Below are positions 11,410 to 20,909 of a stretch of DNA of 38,614 nucleotides, one piece after another. The stretch covers positions 1 through 38,614 of the forward strand of contig JAQWNN010000039.1 in assembly GCA_029268555.1 (NCBI GenBank), given 5' to 3'. Origin of the DNA: Flavobacteriaceae bacterium. Lineage in GTDB: Bacteria; Bacteroidota; Bacteroidia; Flavobacteriales; Flavobacteriaceae. How positions within the stretch are numbered: position 1 is the first letter of the stretch; each line of letters begins with the position of its first letter. The translations under genes and the position numbers were made by a program. Below the pieces are notes generated by a model, which saw nothing but the letters and a program-made list of their open reading frames with translations, was not told the origin of the DNA and did not search any database.

Positions 11410-12342
11410 ATGAAAGTAACAATTGTTGGGGCTGGAAATGTTGGAGCCACTTGTGCAGAATACATTGCTCAGAAAAGAATTGCAAGTAAAGTAGTTTTAT
11501 TAGATATCAAAAAAGGTATCGCTGAAGGTAAAGCATTAGACCTTACTCAAACTGCTACCACTCTTGGTTTTAATACGAGTATAACAGGTGTCACAAATGA
11601 CTATTCAGAGACTATTGGGAGTGACGTTGTAGTAATTACTTCTGGGGTTCCAAGAAAGCCTGGAATGACTCGCGAGGAATTGATAGGAATTAATGCTGGT
11701 ATTGTAAAAGCTGTTTCCTCAAGTATTTTGGAATACTCGCCTGACACAATTATTGTGGTAGTTTCAAATCCAATGGATACAATGACTTACTTGGCTTTAC
11801 AATCAACAGGCTTACCTAAGAATAGAATCATTGGAATGGGTGGAGCTTTAGACAGTTCTCGTTTTAAGACATACTTATCCATAGCTCTAGATAGACCTGC
11901 AAATGATATTCAAGGAATGGTTATTGGTGGGCATGGAGATACTACTATGATTCCGCTAACTAGAATTGCGAGTTACAACGGAGCACCCGTTTCTGACTAT
12001 TTAAATAAAACAACTTTGGATAAAGTTGCCGCTGATACAATGGTTGGTGGCGCTACATTAACAAAATTATTAGGAACTTCTGCATGGTATGCCCCTGGAG
12101 CTTCTGTAGCATATTTAGTAGATAGTATTCTTAACGATCAGAAACGTATAATTCCTTGCTCTGTTTTACTTGAAGGGGAGTATGGATTAGAAGATATATG
12201 TATTGGTGTTCCTTGTATTATAGGATCAAATGGAATAGAGTCTATCATTGATGTAAAATTAGATGAAAAAGAAAATCAGCAAATGATTGAAAGCGCAAAA
12301 AAAGTAAGGACCATGAATACTGCCCTAAAGGACATTCTTTAG
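11410..12342 (+). CDS. mdh: Malate dehydrogenase (LDH-like type)
   Basis: NAD-dependent oxidation of malate to oxaloacetate in the TCA cycle; 310 residues. The Rossmann fold begins GAGNVG (7-12) and the acidic Asp32 in LLDI selects NAD over NADP. The mobile loop VPRKPGMTREEL carries substrate-binding Arg82 and Arg88; the relay Asp148 and Arg151 lie in LDSSR and the catalytic His175 in GGHGDT. The arginine at 82, in place of the glutamine used by lactate dehydrogenases, supports malate as substrate. It follows gyrB closely and precedes secDF, which has its own promoter. Confidence 0.95.
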   Translation: MKVTIVGAGNVGATCAEYIAQKRIASKVVLLDIKKGIAEGKALDLTQTATTLGFNTSITGVTNDYSETIGSDVVVITSGVPRKPGMTREELIGINAGIVKAVSSSILEYSPDTIIVVVSNPMDTMTYLALQSTGLPKNRIIGMGGALDSSRFKTYLSIALDRPANDIQGMVIGGHGDTTMIPLTRIASYNGAPVSDYLNKTTLDKVAADTMVGGATLTKLLGTSAWYAPGASVAYLVDSILNDQKRIIPCSVLLEGEYGLEDICIGVPCIIGSNGIESIIDVKLDEKENQQMIESAKKVRTMNTALKDIL

Positions 12343-12381
12343 ATTTTATTATTTAGCTTATATCAATATTCTAATTAAGAG

Positions 12382-12412
12382 TTGCCAATTCCTAGCTTTA
12401 ATCCTATATTTG
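12382..12412 (+). promoter_or_regulatory. Promoter of secDF
   Basis: TTG at 12382-12384 and TATATTTG at 12405-12412, 20 bases apart, form a full match to the Bacteroidetes housekeeping promoter. Transcription should start near 12419, about 24 bases before the secDF ATG. Confidence 0.75.
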
Positions 12413-12442
12413 CTCGCCTAAAATGGGCTTAAATTTATTCAA

Positions 12443-15406
12443 ATGCAAAACAACTCATTAGTTAAAGTTTTCGGAGTCTTATTTGCTCTAGTGAGCATAT
12501 ATCAGCTGTCTTTTACATTCATAAGTAGTAGTGTGGAATCTCAAGCGGAAAACTTCGCAAAACAAGCTGTTTCTGAAGATACCACTAATTACTTAGAAGC
12601 TAGAGATAAGAAAATCACAAACTACCTAGACTCTATAGGGAATAATAGTATCTACGGCTTTACATCTTATAACGATTCAAAAGCAAAAGAATTAAATAAA
12701 GGACTTGATTTAAAAGGTGGTATTAATGTAATTCTTCAAATCTCAATCAAGGATATTTTGAAAGGTTTGGCAGAAAATACACGAAACACAGTTTTCAATA
12801 ATGCTTTAGAAGAAGCAAATATACTTCAGAAATCCTCTGACGAGCCCTACGTTGAGTCATTCTTTGATGCTTTTGACATGGTTAAAAGTTCTGAAAAATT
12901 ATCATCTCCAGATATTTTTGGAAATCGTACTCTAAGCGATGAAATCAACTTTGAAATGTCAGATTCTGAAACACAAACTGTAATTCGGCGTAAAATTGAC
13001 GAGTCTATTATTTCAGCTTTTGAAGTACTCAGAAAGAGAATTGATAAGTTTGGAGTTACTCAACCCAATATTCAAAGATTGGGAGCTTCAGGAAGAATTT
13101 TAGTAGAATTACCTGGAGCCAAAGATGTTGACCGTGTAAAAAACTTGTTACAAAGTACTGCTCAATTAGAATTTTGGGAAACATTTAAAAATGATGCCCT
13201 TATTGGGTTTTTAATCCAAGCTAATGAATTGGTGAGTAATGAACAAAAAAAATTAACTACTAACGAATTAGAAGAAAAAGACCAATCTTCTGAAATAGAT
13301 GATTTGTTAGCTGACGTTGCCTCAACGGACTCTATTTCTGCTCCAAGCCAGAATCTTATCTTGGATAAGATTGTAGGTCAAGGTTTTCAAGGCGGACCTG
13401 TTTTAGCTCAATTTGCTACTCGAGATGGAGAAGAAATTTTAGGTTACTTAAACCGATCAGATGTCAGGAGATTATTACCAGCAGAATACCGTTATGTAAG
13501 TTTTGTATTAGGAAAACCTGATGTCGATACCGATGTGATAGAATTATTTGCATTGAGATCTAACAGAGATAACCGGGCACCACTAAGTGGTGGGGTAGTA
13601 GTAGATGCTATTCAAACTTTTGATCAAGTAGGTAACCCTGCCGTTTCTATGCAGATGGACTCCAGAGGAGCGCGTATTTGGGAAAATATGACTGGTAAAG
13701 CATTTAAAGAATCTAGTAATATTGCAATTGTACTAGATGATATAGTTTATTCAGCACCAGGGGTGTCAAGTGGTGCTATTTCTGGTGGACGTTCTGAAAT
13801 TACAGGAGATTTTTCCTTAAATGAAGCAATAGATTTAGCAAATGTACTTCGCGCAGGAAAATTACCTGCTTCTGCAGAGATTATTCAATCTGAAATTGTT
13901 GGACCATCTCTTGGAAAAGAAGCAATCCAGTCTGGAATGTATTCATTTATTATAGCATTGATCTTCGTGCTTATTTGGATGGTTTTTTACTATGGAAGTT
14001 CTGGATTTTATGCAGATATAGCTTTAATATTAAACATCCTTCTGATCTTTGGAATTTTGGCGGGATTAGGGGCAGTTCTTACCTTACCTGGCATTGCCGG
14101 TATTGTCTTGACAATTGGAATATCTGTCGATGCTAATGTACTTATCTTTGAACGTATACGAGAGGAGTTAAGAAAAGGAAAAGGGATTCGAAAAGCTATT
14201 GCTGATGGGTTTAACAATGCCCTTTCTTCAATTTTAGATGCTAATATTACAACAGGATTAACCGCATTGATTTTGTTTATTTTTGGAACAGGTCCTATCA
14301 AAGGCTTTGCTACAACTTTATTAATTGGAATTGGGACTTCATTGTTTACAGCAATATTCATAACACGGATTTTAGTTGATTCACGTAATGAAAAAGGAAA
14401 AGGAGTTTCCTTTTCTACAAAAATTACAAAAGGATTGTTATCTGAGATTAATATTTCTTTTTTACAAAGACGAAAAATGGCTTACATCATATCCTCAGCA
14501 TTAATTTTGATAAGTTTAATATCCCTAATTACACAAGGGCTAAATCAAGGTGTAGATTTTGTAGGAGGTCGCTCCTATACCGTTCGTTTTGAAAATGCAG
14601 TAAATCCGACTGAAATTAGTAGTATTTTGAACTCAGAATTTGGAAGCGCTGAGGTTAAAACATTTGGTGAAGAGAACCAGCTTAAAATCACAACCAAATA
14701 TAAAGTTAATACTGAAGGTGTAGCTGTAGACAAAGAAATTCACCAAAAGCTTTATAGTTCTTTACAACCTTATTTACCTGATGCAATTACCTATCAAGAC
14801 TTTGTTAAGGGTAGTTCTGAAAAAACAATTGGAATAATGTCTTCCATTAAAGTTGGACCTACCATTGCTGATGACATTAAAAATAATTCTTTCTTGGCAG
14901 TTATTGGATCACTAATTGTGGTATTCCTATACATTTTAATCCGTTTCCAAAAATGGCAATTCTCATTAGGTGCAGTAGCTGCAGTATTTCATGATGTATT
15001 AGTGGTGTTAGGAATTTTCTCAATTACTTACACGTTTATGCCATTCAGTATGGAAATTAATCAAGCTTTTATAGCCGCAATATTGACTGTAATTGGTTAT
15101 TCTTTAAATGATACAGTAGTAGTTTTTGATCGTATTCGTGAATATATCAATGAACATACTAAATGGGAATTTGAAAACACAGTGAATGCAGCTTTAAATA
15201 GCACACTAAGCAGAACATTAAATACTTCATTGACAACTCTAATTGTCCTATTAGCAATCTTTATTTTTGGAGGAGAATCTATCAGAGGTTTTATGTTTGC
15301 ACTTATAATTGGTGTTATTGTAGGAACATATTCTTCGGTATTTATTGCAACACCTGTGATGTATGATACCCAGAAAAAGAAAGTTTTGTTGGAAGAAAAA
15401 AAATAG
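12443..15406 (+). CDS. secDF: Fused protein translocase subunit SecDF
   Basis: Inner-membrane RND-type protein that uses the proton gradient to help complete Sec-dependent export; 987 residues, the SecD and SecF units in one chain as usual in this phylum. The N-terminal transmembrane helix (about 7-29) is followed by the first periplasmic domain. SecD motif GLDLKGG is at 87-93, and the five-helix SecD membrane block contains GIAGIVLTIGISVDANVLIFERIREELRKG-type residues. The SecF part starts near residue 675 with motif GVDFVGG at about 703-709 and ends with a second membrane block containing VIGYSLNDTVVVFDRIRE. The spacer between P1 and the membrane block is long and acidic around residues 265-300. 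Its stop codon lies inside the leftward terminator at 15396-15432. Confidence 0.96.
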   Translation: MQNNSLVKVFGVLFALVSIYQLSFTFISSSVESQAENFAKQAVSEDTTNYLEARDKKITNYLDSIGNNSIYGFTSYNDSKAKELNKGLDLKGGINVILQISIKDILKGLAENTRNTVFNNALEEANILQKSSDEPYVESFFDAFDMVKSSEKLSSPDIFGNRTLSDEINFEMSDSETQTVIRRKIDESIISAFEVLRKRIDKFGVTQPNIQRLGASGRILVELPGAKDVDRVKNLLQSTAQLEFWETFKNDALIGFLIQANELVSNEQKKLTTNELEEKDQSSEIDDLLADVASTDSISAPSQNLILDKIVGQGFQGGPVLAQFATRDGEEILGYLNRSDVRRLLPAEYRYVSFVLGKPDVDTDVIELFALRSNRDNRAPLSGGVVVDAIQTFDQVGNPAVSMQMDSRGARIWENMTGKAFKESSNIAIVLDDIVYSAPGVSSGAISGGRSEITGDFSLNEAIDLANVLRAGKLPASAEIIQSEIVGPSLGKEAIQSGMYSFIIALIFVLIWMVFYYGSSGFYADIALILNILLIFGILAGLGAVLTLPGIAGIVLTIGISVDANVLIFERIREELRKGKGIRKAIADGFNNALSSILDANITTGLTALILFIFGTGPIKGFATTLLIGIGTSLFTAIFITRILVDSRNEKGKGVSFSTKITKGLLSEINISFLQRRKMAYIISSALILISLISLITQGLNQGVDFVGGRSYTVRFENAVNPTEISSILNSEFGSAEVKTFGEENQLKITTKYKVNTEGVAVDKEIHQKLYSSLQPYLPDAITYQDFVKGSSEKTIGIMSSIKVGPTIADDIKNNSFLAVIGSLIVVFLYILIRFQKWQFSLGAVAAVFHDVLVVLGIFSITYTFMPFSMEINQAFIAAILTVIGYSLNDTVVVFDRIREYINEHTKWEFENTVNAALNSTLSRTLNTSLTTLIVLLAIFIFGGESIRGFMFALIIGVIVGTYSSVFIATPVMYDTQKKKVLLEEKK

Positions 15407-15432
15407 AATTTTTGAATCTGAAACAAAAATTC
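15396..15432 (-). terminator. Intrinsic terminator of the leftward folE-cysS-yidD-lgt-yfiT transcript
   Basis: On the minus strand a perfect 9-bp stem (GAATTTTTG at 15424-15432 as read leftward, pairing with CAAAAATTC at 15406-15414) with a 9-base loop is followed by TA and eight T (15403-15396). That is a classic hairpin plus U-tract. The T run is the complement of the AAAAAAAA that encodes the lysine-rich end of SecDF, so the terminator is embedded in the end of the convergent gene. In the rightward direction the stem is not followed directly by T. Confidence 0.7.
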
Positions 15433-15460
15433 AAGCTATGGTAAATTGCCTTTTTTTTAA

Positions 15461-16000
15461 TTAATATCCTTTTTTAATAGCATTTTTGATATGAGCTAAG
15501 TGATGTTTACAATGCCAGGAATAGATTAATAGTGTAGCGTCTAAAGGATAATTTTTATTTCGCTCTGCATGGAAGTAGGATTTTTTAAAATTGTCTTGGG
15601 TCAAGCTTCTTAAAAATAAAGTCCATCTGTAGTGCAGTGCTGTAATTAAGTTTAAACTATAGTCAATCTCTGTTCTTGATGCATCTGGCAGGTTAGCCCA
15701 TTGACTTTCTTCATAGTCTTTTATTGAGGGAGTATTTTCTAAGAGTGCATGTTTAAAACGCAAATAAGAATGCATATGACTGTCTGCTAAATGATGAATA
15801 ACCTGAGCTATGGTCCAACCATTTGGGCGATAACGATGTTGCATAGTTTTGGTAGGAAGTGCAGAAACTGTTTCACTAAGCTTTGATGGAAAGGTTTTAA
15901 TTTCTACAATCGCTTTTTCCAAAACATCAGGACTTCGTTCATCATTCCAATCAAATTTTCCAATAGGATAACGAAGTTTTTCTAAAGATTCTCGGTTCAT
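15461..16000 (-). CDS. yfiT: YfiT-like DinB-family protein, putative bacillithiol S-transferase
   Basis: Metal-dependent four-helix protein of the DinB/YfiT superfamily, 179 residues. Members of this group in Firmicutes conjugate bacillithiol to electrophiles, and B. subtilis YfiT binds a metal through three histidines. Here these are His70 in VIHHLADSH, His163 and His167 in SWHCKHHLAH, with the same 93- and 4-residue spacings as in YfiT. The segments RYRPNGWTIAQVIHHLADS and YLRFKHAL are strongly YfiT-like. It is the last gene of the leftward run, 40 bases after lgt. A bacillithiol deacetylase gene (bshB1) at 36.5 kb supports that the thiol is made here, so a transferase role is reasonable, but the substrate is inferred. 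Confidence 0.8.
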   Translation of the reverse strand: MNRESLEKLRYPIGKFDWNDERSPDVLEKAIVEIKTFPSKLSETVSALPTKTMQHRYRPNGWTIAQVIHHLADSHMHSYLRFKHALLENTPSIKDYEESQWANLPDASRTEIDYSLNLITALHYRWTLFLRSLTQDNFKKSYFHAERNKNYPLDATLLIYSWHCKHHLAHIKNAIKKGY

Positions 16001-16040
16001 ATTAAGTTGATAGATAAGATGAGTACCTGAAACCGAAAAT

Positions 16041-16871
16041 TCATACCTCTGACATATTGTTTTTTCTTCGAAGAATAAAAAAGAAACCCATAATAATAAG
16101 AGGTATACTCAACCATTGACCCGTGGTTAAGAAAGGCATTATGTCTTCAAAACCTCCTTGACTTTCTTTGACAAACTCGATTAAGAATCGTATACTAAAC
16201 ATTCCAACAAAAAAAACACCAAAAAGATGGCCAGGTTTTTCTTTTTTAATATTCTTAAAAATGAATCTCAGGGCAAAAAATAGTATTAAGTAGCAAAACG
16301 CCTCATAGAGTTGAGCAGGATGTCTTGGAGATGTCTCTCTATTATTCAAAAAAACCACTCCAAAGTTATTACCTGTGTATTTACCTACAATCTCAGAATT
16401 AAAAAAATTACCAAGTCTCACAAAAGTAGCACCTAAAGCAATAGGAATAGTCATACGGTCTAAAAGCCAAATAAGTGTCTTTTCCTTAAACTTTCTTTTA
16501 TAAAGGTAAATTCCTATAAGTACACCTATTACAGCTCCATGACTTGCTAGACCTCTAAATCCTGTAAAACTGTATCCGTCTGAGGTTTCTTTGATAGGAA
16601 GTAAAATTTCTATCAAGTGATCTTGATAGTAATCCCAGCTGTAAAAAAAGACATCACCAAGTCTAGCCCCTAATAAAATTGAAATAACCATGTAGACAAA
16701 TAATGACTCCAAATGCTCAATTGCAATTTTTTCTTTTTCGAATTCTTTTTTCATTATATAATATCCAAGTCCAAAGGCTATCACAAACATTAAGCTGTAA
16801 TAATGTATGCCAAAACTCCCTATTTTAAAAAGGGTTTCACTCGGAGCCCAGTCAATTTTTAAAAGAAACAT
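16041..16871 (-). CDS. lgt: Prolipoprotein diacylglyceryl transferase
   Basis: Inner-membrane enzyme that adds diacylglycerol from phosphatidylglycerol to the lipobox cysteine of prolipoproteins, the first step of lipoprotein maturation; 276 residues with about seven membrane segments. The Lgt signature appears as VRLGNFFNSEIVG (Arg152, Asn155, Gly163), with the essential histidine of the GLASHGA motif at His111, and RHPAQLYEA and IRFLIEFVKE later. Lipoproteins encoded in this same window (5806 and 22244 genes) would be substrates. It lies 57 bases after yidD and 40 before yfiT in the leftward run. Confidence 0.95.
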   Translation of the reverse strand: MFLLKIDWAPSETLFKIGSFGIHYYSLMFVIAFGLGYYIMKKEFEKEKIAIEHLESLFVYMVISILLGARLGDVFFYSWDYYQDHLIEILLPIKETSDGYSFTGFRGLASHGAVIGVLIGIYLYKRKFKEKTLIWLLDRMTIPIALGATFVRLGNFFNSEIVGKYTGNNFGVVFLNNRETSPRHPAQLYEAFCYLILFFALRFIFKNIKKEKPGHLFGVFFVGMFSIRFLIEFVKESQGGFEDIMPFLTTGQWLSIPLIIMGFFFILRRKNNMSEV

Positions 16872-16928
16872 AAGGTATTATTTTACGATAGTAAAAGTAG
16901 TTAAAAGAAATCAAAACGAAATAAAATT

Positions 16929-17150
16929 TTAAGGGATAGGGTCGTATCCTGAGCCTCCCCAAGGATGACATTTCGAGATTCTTTTAATTGCCATCCATCC
17001 TCCTTTAAAAAAGCCATGTTTAATTAATGCCTCTTTACTATAATTTGAGCAGGTTGGTTGATATCGACATGTAGGTGGTAAAGAAGGGGAGATTAAAAAT
17101 TGATATCCTTTAATTAAAATTACAAAAGGGAAGATTAATATTTTTTTCAA
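16929..17150 (-). CDS. yidD: Membrane protein insertion efficiency factor YidD
   Basis: Small (73-residue) membrane-associated protein that assists YidC-dependent insertion of inner-membrane proteins. The N-terminus is amphipathic/hydrophobic, followed by the signature [34 protein letters not shown] and GYDPIP with its three conserved cysteines. Length and motifs are those of the whole family. It is 12 bases downstream of cysS, clearly in the same transcript, and does not sit beside yidC/rnpA/rpmH as in many other phyla. Confidence 0.96.
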   Translation of the reverse strand: MKKILIFPFVILIKGYQFLISPSLPPTCRYQPTCSNYSKEALIKHGFFKGGWMAIKRISKCHPWGGSGYDPIP

Positions 17151-17162
17151 TTTAATAGAAGA

Positions 17163-18641
17163 TTAGTAAACCTTAAAAGAAGTGCCCTCTTCAGTATCAT
17201 TAATTTGTATTTGTATTTTCTCGAGGCTGTTCCGAATTAGATCAGAAGTTTTAAAATCTTTATCAGCTCTAGCATTGTCTCTAAGTGTCATTAATAATTC
17301 AAGTGTCCCAATAAGCTGTTTTGATTCATTTTCATTCTTATCTTTTTCTGGTGTCAAAAGACCCAAGACCTCATAAAAAAATCCTTTCATGCTTTTAGAA
17401 AGTGATTCGAGGTCTTCGCTACTAATTTTTTTTAATCCACTAGAAACTGCATTTATGTATTTTACAGCATCAAACAAATAGGCAATTAAAGAAGGGCTAT
17501 TAAAATCATCGTTCATTGCTGAGTAGCAGTTTTTATTCCACTCCCCAATATTAAAATCCGATGAGGAATCACTTGCTACTAGTTGATCGAGCATTAAAAT
17601 ACCTTCAACTAAACGATTGAACCCTTTTTCTGAGGCTTCTAGTGCACTTTGACTCAAATCCACAATACTTCTGTAATGAGCTTGAAGCATAAAAAAACGA
17701 GTAACCATAGGCGAAAAGCTCTTCTTTAAGATTGAGTTTTCTCCACTAAACATCTCATACGGTAATATATTATTTCCTGTTGATTTAGCCATTTTTTTTC
17801 CATTAAGGGTCAGCATATTAGCATGCAACCAATAGTTAACAGGATTTTTTTTATTTACAGCTTCAGCTTGGGCTATTTCACATTCATGATGAGGAAATTT
17901 TAAATCCATACCCCCTCCATGAATATCAAATTGTGTTCCAAGATATTTGGTACTCATTGCGGTACATTCCAAATGCCATCCAGGAAATCCATCACTCCAT
18001 GGTGAAGGCCAACGCATAATATGCTTTGGCTCAGCTTTTTTCCAGAGTGCGAAATCTTGAGGGTTACGTTTGTCAGACTGACCATCTAGGGCTCTCGAGT
18101 TATGAACTAGTTCTTCAATATTTCTTCTACTAAGTTTTCCATAAGGCATGTCTTTATTAAATTTAAGAACATCAAAATATACAGAACCATTAACTTCATA
18201 GGCATACCCTTGATCAAGGATTTTTTTAATAAATTCTATTTGTTCAACTAAATGTCCAGTCGCAGTAGGTTCAATACTAGGGGGCAGGGCATTAAATTTT
18301 GCCATCGTATCTCTAAAATCAATTGTATAACGCTGTACAACTTCCATTGGTTCTATTGACTCTAATCGTGCTTTCTTTGCAATACGGTCCTCTCCTTCAT
18401 CAGAATCATTTTCTAAATGTCCAGCATCAGTTATATTTCTAACATATCGTACTTTATATCCTAAATATTGAAGGTATCTAAATATAAGATCAAACGAAAT
18501 GAATGTTCTACAATTTCCCAAATGGACATTGCTGTAAACTGTTGGTCCACAAACATACATTCCAACATGGTCTTTGTTTATCGGCTTAAAAGACTCTTTT
18601 TCCCCTTTTAAAGAATTATAAACCACTAATTTTTGCTCCAT
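17163..18641 (-). CDS. cysS: Cysteine--tRNA ligase
   Basis: Class I aminoacyl-tRNA synthetase charging tRNA-Cys, 492 residues. The HIGH-type motif is HLGN at 40-43 and the KMSKS-type motif is KMAKS at 283-287. The zinc site that selects cysteine is visible as Cys31 (YVCGPTVY), Cys226 (HLEC), His251 and Glu255 (FPHHECE). The [12 protein letters not shown] block is diagnostic of CysRS. The ATG at 18641 shares one base with the folE stop (TAATG), so the two genes are translationally coupled. Confidence 0.97.
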   Translation of the reverse strand: MEQKLVVYNSLKGEKESFKPINKDHVGMYVCGPTVYSNVHLGNCRTFISFDLIFRYLQYLGYKVRYVRNITDAGHLENDSDEGEDRIAKKARLESIEPMEVVQRYTIDFRDTMAKFNALPPSIEPTATGHLVEQIEFIKKILDQGYAYEVNGSVYFDVLKFNKDMPYGKLSRRNIEELVHNSRALDGQSDKRNPQDFALWKKAEPKHIMRWPSPWSDGFPGWHLECTAMSTKYLGTQFDIHGGGMDLKFPHHECEIAQAEAVNKKNPVNYWLHANMLTLNGKKMAKSTGNNILPYEMFSGENSILKKSFSPMVTRFFMLQAHYRSIVDLSQSALEASEKGFNRLVEGILMLDQLVASDSSSDFNIGEWNKNCYSAMNDDFNSPSLIAYLFDAVKYINAVSSGLKKISSEDLESLSKSMKGFFYEVLGLLTPEKDKNENESKQLIGTLELLMTLRDNARADKDFKTSDLIRNSLEKIQIQINDTEEGTSFKVY

Positions 18642-19321
18642 TAGAACTTTGTATCTAGTTGGATATAATCTAAAAATTCTCTTTTCTTATCCTCTAATCT
18701 AAATATTCCACCAAATTCACTGGTAACTGTGCTGCTAGCCACGTCTTTAATCCCTCTAGAATTTACACATAAATGTTTGGCATCAACTACACAAGCAACA
18801 TTCTTTGTCCCTAATACTTTTTGGAGTTCTTTAACAATCTGCAATGTAAGGCGTTCTTGTACTTGAGGACGAGATGCATAATACTCTACAATACGATTCA
18901 TTTTGGAAAGTCCTACTACAGTTCCATTTGAGACATATGCAATATGTGCTTTTCCAATAATAGGTAGTAAGTGGTGTTCACAAGTAGAGTAGAGGGTAAT
19001 ATTTTTTTCAACCAACATTTCTCCATATTTGTAAGAATTATCGAAGGTCGAGGCTTTAGGCTTTTTGTCAGGATGAAGTCCTCCAAAAACTTCATTCACA
19101 TACATTTTAGCAACCCGAAGTGGAGTACCTTTCAGACTATCATCTGTCAAATCCATACCCAAAGTCTCCAAAATAGCTTTGACGTGATTTTTAATCACAT
19201 TAATTTTTTCTTCGTCGGGCATTTCAAAGGCGTCTGCTCTTATGGGATTTTCACTCGAAGTTGAAAAATGATCATCTCCAATCTGATCAAGGCTATCTGT
19301 GATTATTTTTTCTAGTTTCAT
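18641..19321 (-). CDS. folE: GTP cyclohydrolase I (FolE)
   Basis: Converts GTP to dihydroneopterin triphosphate, the first step of folate and pterin synthesis; 226 residues. The zinc ligands are Cys114 and His117 in CEHHLLP and Cys185 in HLCVNSRG, and the GTP-binding stretches [22 protein letters not shown] and STVTSEFGG-type residues are present. The first 25 or so residues are a nonconserved acidic leader, common in this phylum. A -7 element lies 18 bases upstream. Another folate gene, folP, is at 30.3-31.1 kb. Confidence 0.96.
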   Translation of the reverse strand: MKLEKIITDSLDQIGDDHFSTSSENPIRADAFEMPDEEKINVIKNHVKAILETLGMDLTDDSLKGTPLRVAKMYVNEVFGGLHPDKKPKASTFDNSYKYGEMLVEKNITLYSTCEHHLLPIIGKAHIAYVSNGTVVGLSKMNRIVEYYASRPQVQERLTLQIVKELQKVLGTKNVACVVDAKHLCVNSRGIKDVASSTVTSEFGGIFRLEDKKREFLDYIQLDTKF

Positions 19322-19339
19322 ATCTTCTAAATATGCTTA

Positions 19340-19347
19340 CAAATATA
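19340..19347 (-). promoter_or_regulatory. -7 promoter element of folE
   Basis: Read leftward, TATATTTG lies 18 bases before the folE ATG. The expected -33 TTG is not well matched (a T-rich stretch around 19365-19373 is there instead). It would allow folE-cysS-yidD-lgt-yfiT to be transcribed apart from the porin gene upstream. Confidence 0.5.
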
Positions 19348-19383
19348 CTTAATTTATACAAGGGAAAAAGAAAGCGGTAACAA

Positions 19384-20895
19384 TCAAAGTTTGATATTAT
19401 AACTAATACTTACTTGAGTTATGGTATTTGAAAGTGTATATGGGTCATTTAATCCTTCTGAAAAAACATTGAACTTCTTATTTTCACTTAGCTGAACAAA
19501 CGAGAGGTTCATCGAATTTGATCCGAGATCAAATCCTATGCCAAATGTGATTGCTTGATCAGAATCATTAATATCTTTTTGTGCATTATTTCGGTTAAGA
19601 AATCCGGCTCTTAAACTTATATTTTTAATTCGATATTCACCTCCAATTCTTAATGTTTGTATTGATTCAAATGAGTTGATAAACATGTTTGAAAGTTCAT
19701 TTAGATATTCACTACCTTCACTATTAGTCAAAAATGTATTTGCAGCATTTTGAGTAGAGTAATCAAGTGAGATTAGTCCAGTGACTCCAAATATATATGC
19801 CATACTTAATGTACTTTTAGAGGGAAGGTTAAGCTGATATGAATCATAAAGATTTAAAACTCCTGGATCAATTGTTTCTTTAATAATAATCCCTTGATCA
19901 AGGTATGTGGAAGTCAGGCTTTGTTCAGTTTCATCGACAAGTTCAATATATTGTGGTGAATCATAAGCAAACCCTAATCTCAATTTTTTAAGTTTAAGTA
20001 TTGCTCCAAACTGACCAGAAAAACCATTTCCAAAACTGCTGACATCGTTCTTAAAACCTATATTATAAACAGGTGAGTCAGAATACTGATTTGTTTCTAA
20101 AAAGTTTTGATTCGAATGATACTCTAGTTTATGAAAATTTAGATTTACACCTATATGTAAAACATCGTCATATAAGGCACTAAAGTTAAGCGCTGTTTTA
20201 CGGTGAAGTCCATTACTAAGGATGTCAAGCTTATGATCTACTTTGGCATATTCTACATTTGAATTATACTTTGTTTCACCATCAGCAAAATTTAGCGGAT
20301 TGATAATATACGCTTGATAACCCAGAAAAGCTTGCTGTGCAGCAAAACCGTTCTCTTCTCCTAATATGCGATAAACCTCAGAAACAGTTTCTCCATCATA
20401 TAATGGGAGGTTTTCAAAAGCCAATCCATCAGCAAAATAAAGGAAATAATTGTCTACTCCAGTTGTATTAAATCCTTTCACGCGAGAATTTTGATCGAAC
20501 TTTGAAATTCTATGGCTATTAATCCCAGCACTTACTCTGGTCCATGGGCTTTCACTATTTGTATTATTAAATACAAACACAGCACCAATCTGATCAAATT
20601 TTTGGTTGTTGTCTGTTTTGTTGACCGAATTTCCAAAGTAACTGCTTTCCACAGCTTTATTCTTACGGGTTAATGTCCCTCCTATTTCAGAGAATAAAAA
20701 CACTGAAGAACCAGCAGGGTTAATACTTATTGAAGTTAAATCACCTCCAAGAGCACCAAAGGCTCCAGCCATGCTATTGTATCTTGCAGTACCATTCAAT
20801 TCACTTCCTAAGAAATAATTAATATCGTTAATTGTCTGACAAACAGGTGATTGTGTAATAAAAAAGGATACAAATAGTATTCTTAAGCTATACAT
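19384..20895 (-). CDS. Outer-membrane transport protein, OmpP1/FadL/TodX family
   Basis: Outer-membrane barrel for hydrophobic substrates; 503 residues. A signal peptide is followed by the FadL-type N-terminal region: ARYNSMAGAFGALGGDLTSI and INPAGSS, the conserved NPAG segment near the hatch. The remainder is alternating beta strands, ending in TQVSISYNIKL. Flavobacterial members are often mislabelled hemin receptors; the family is best known for uptake of long-chain fatty acids and aromatics. It starts 14 bases after the end of the lipoprotein gene, so the two form a transcription unit and may act together. Family assignment is good; substrate unknown. Confidence 0.85.
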   Translation of the reverse strand: MYSLRILFVSFFITQSPVCQTINDINYFLGSELNGTARYNSMAGAFGALGGDLTSISINPAGSSVFLFSEIGGTLTRKNKAVESSYFGNSVNKTDNNQKFDQIGAVFVFNNTNSESPWTRVSAGINSHRISKFDQNSRVKGFNTTGVDNYFLYFADGLAFENLPLYDGETVSEVYRILGEENGFAAQQAFLGYQAYIINPLNFADGETKYNSNVEYAKVDHKLDILSNGLHRKTALNFSALYDDVLHIGVNLNFHKLEYHSNQNFLETNQYSDSPVYNIGFKNDVSSFGNGFSGQFGAILKLKKLRLGFAYDSPQYIELVDETEQSLTSTYLDQGIIIKETIDPGVLNLYDSYQLNLPSKSTLSMAYIFGVTGLISLDYSTQNAANTFLTNSEGSEYLNELSNMFINSFESIQTLRIGGEYRIKNISLRAGFLNRNNAQKDINDSDQAITFGIGFDLGSNSMNLSFVQLSENKKFNVFSEGLNDPYTLSNTITQVSISYNIKL

Positions 20896-20909
20896 TAAAT
20901 GAATAATTA

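Noticed and set aside
16929-17150. yidD in an rpmH-rnpA-yidC replication-origin cluster
   Set aside because: Neighbours are cysS and lgt; none of rpmH, rnpA, yidC or dnaA is here.
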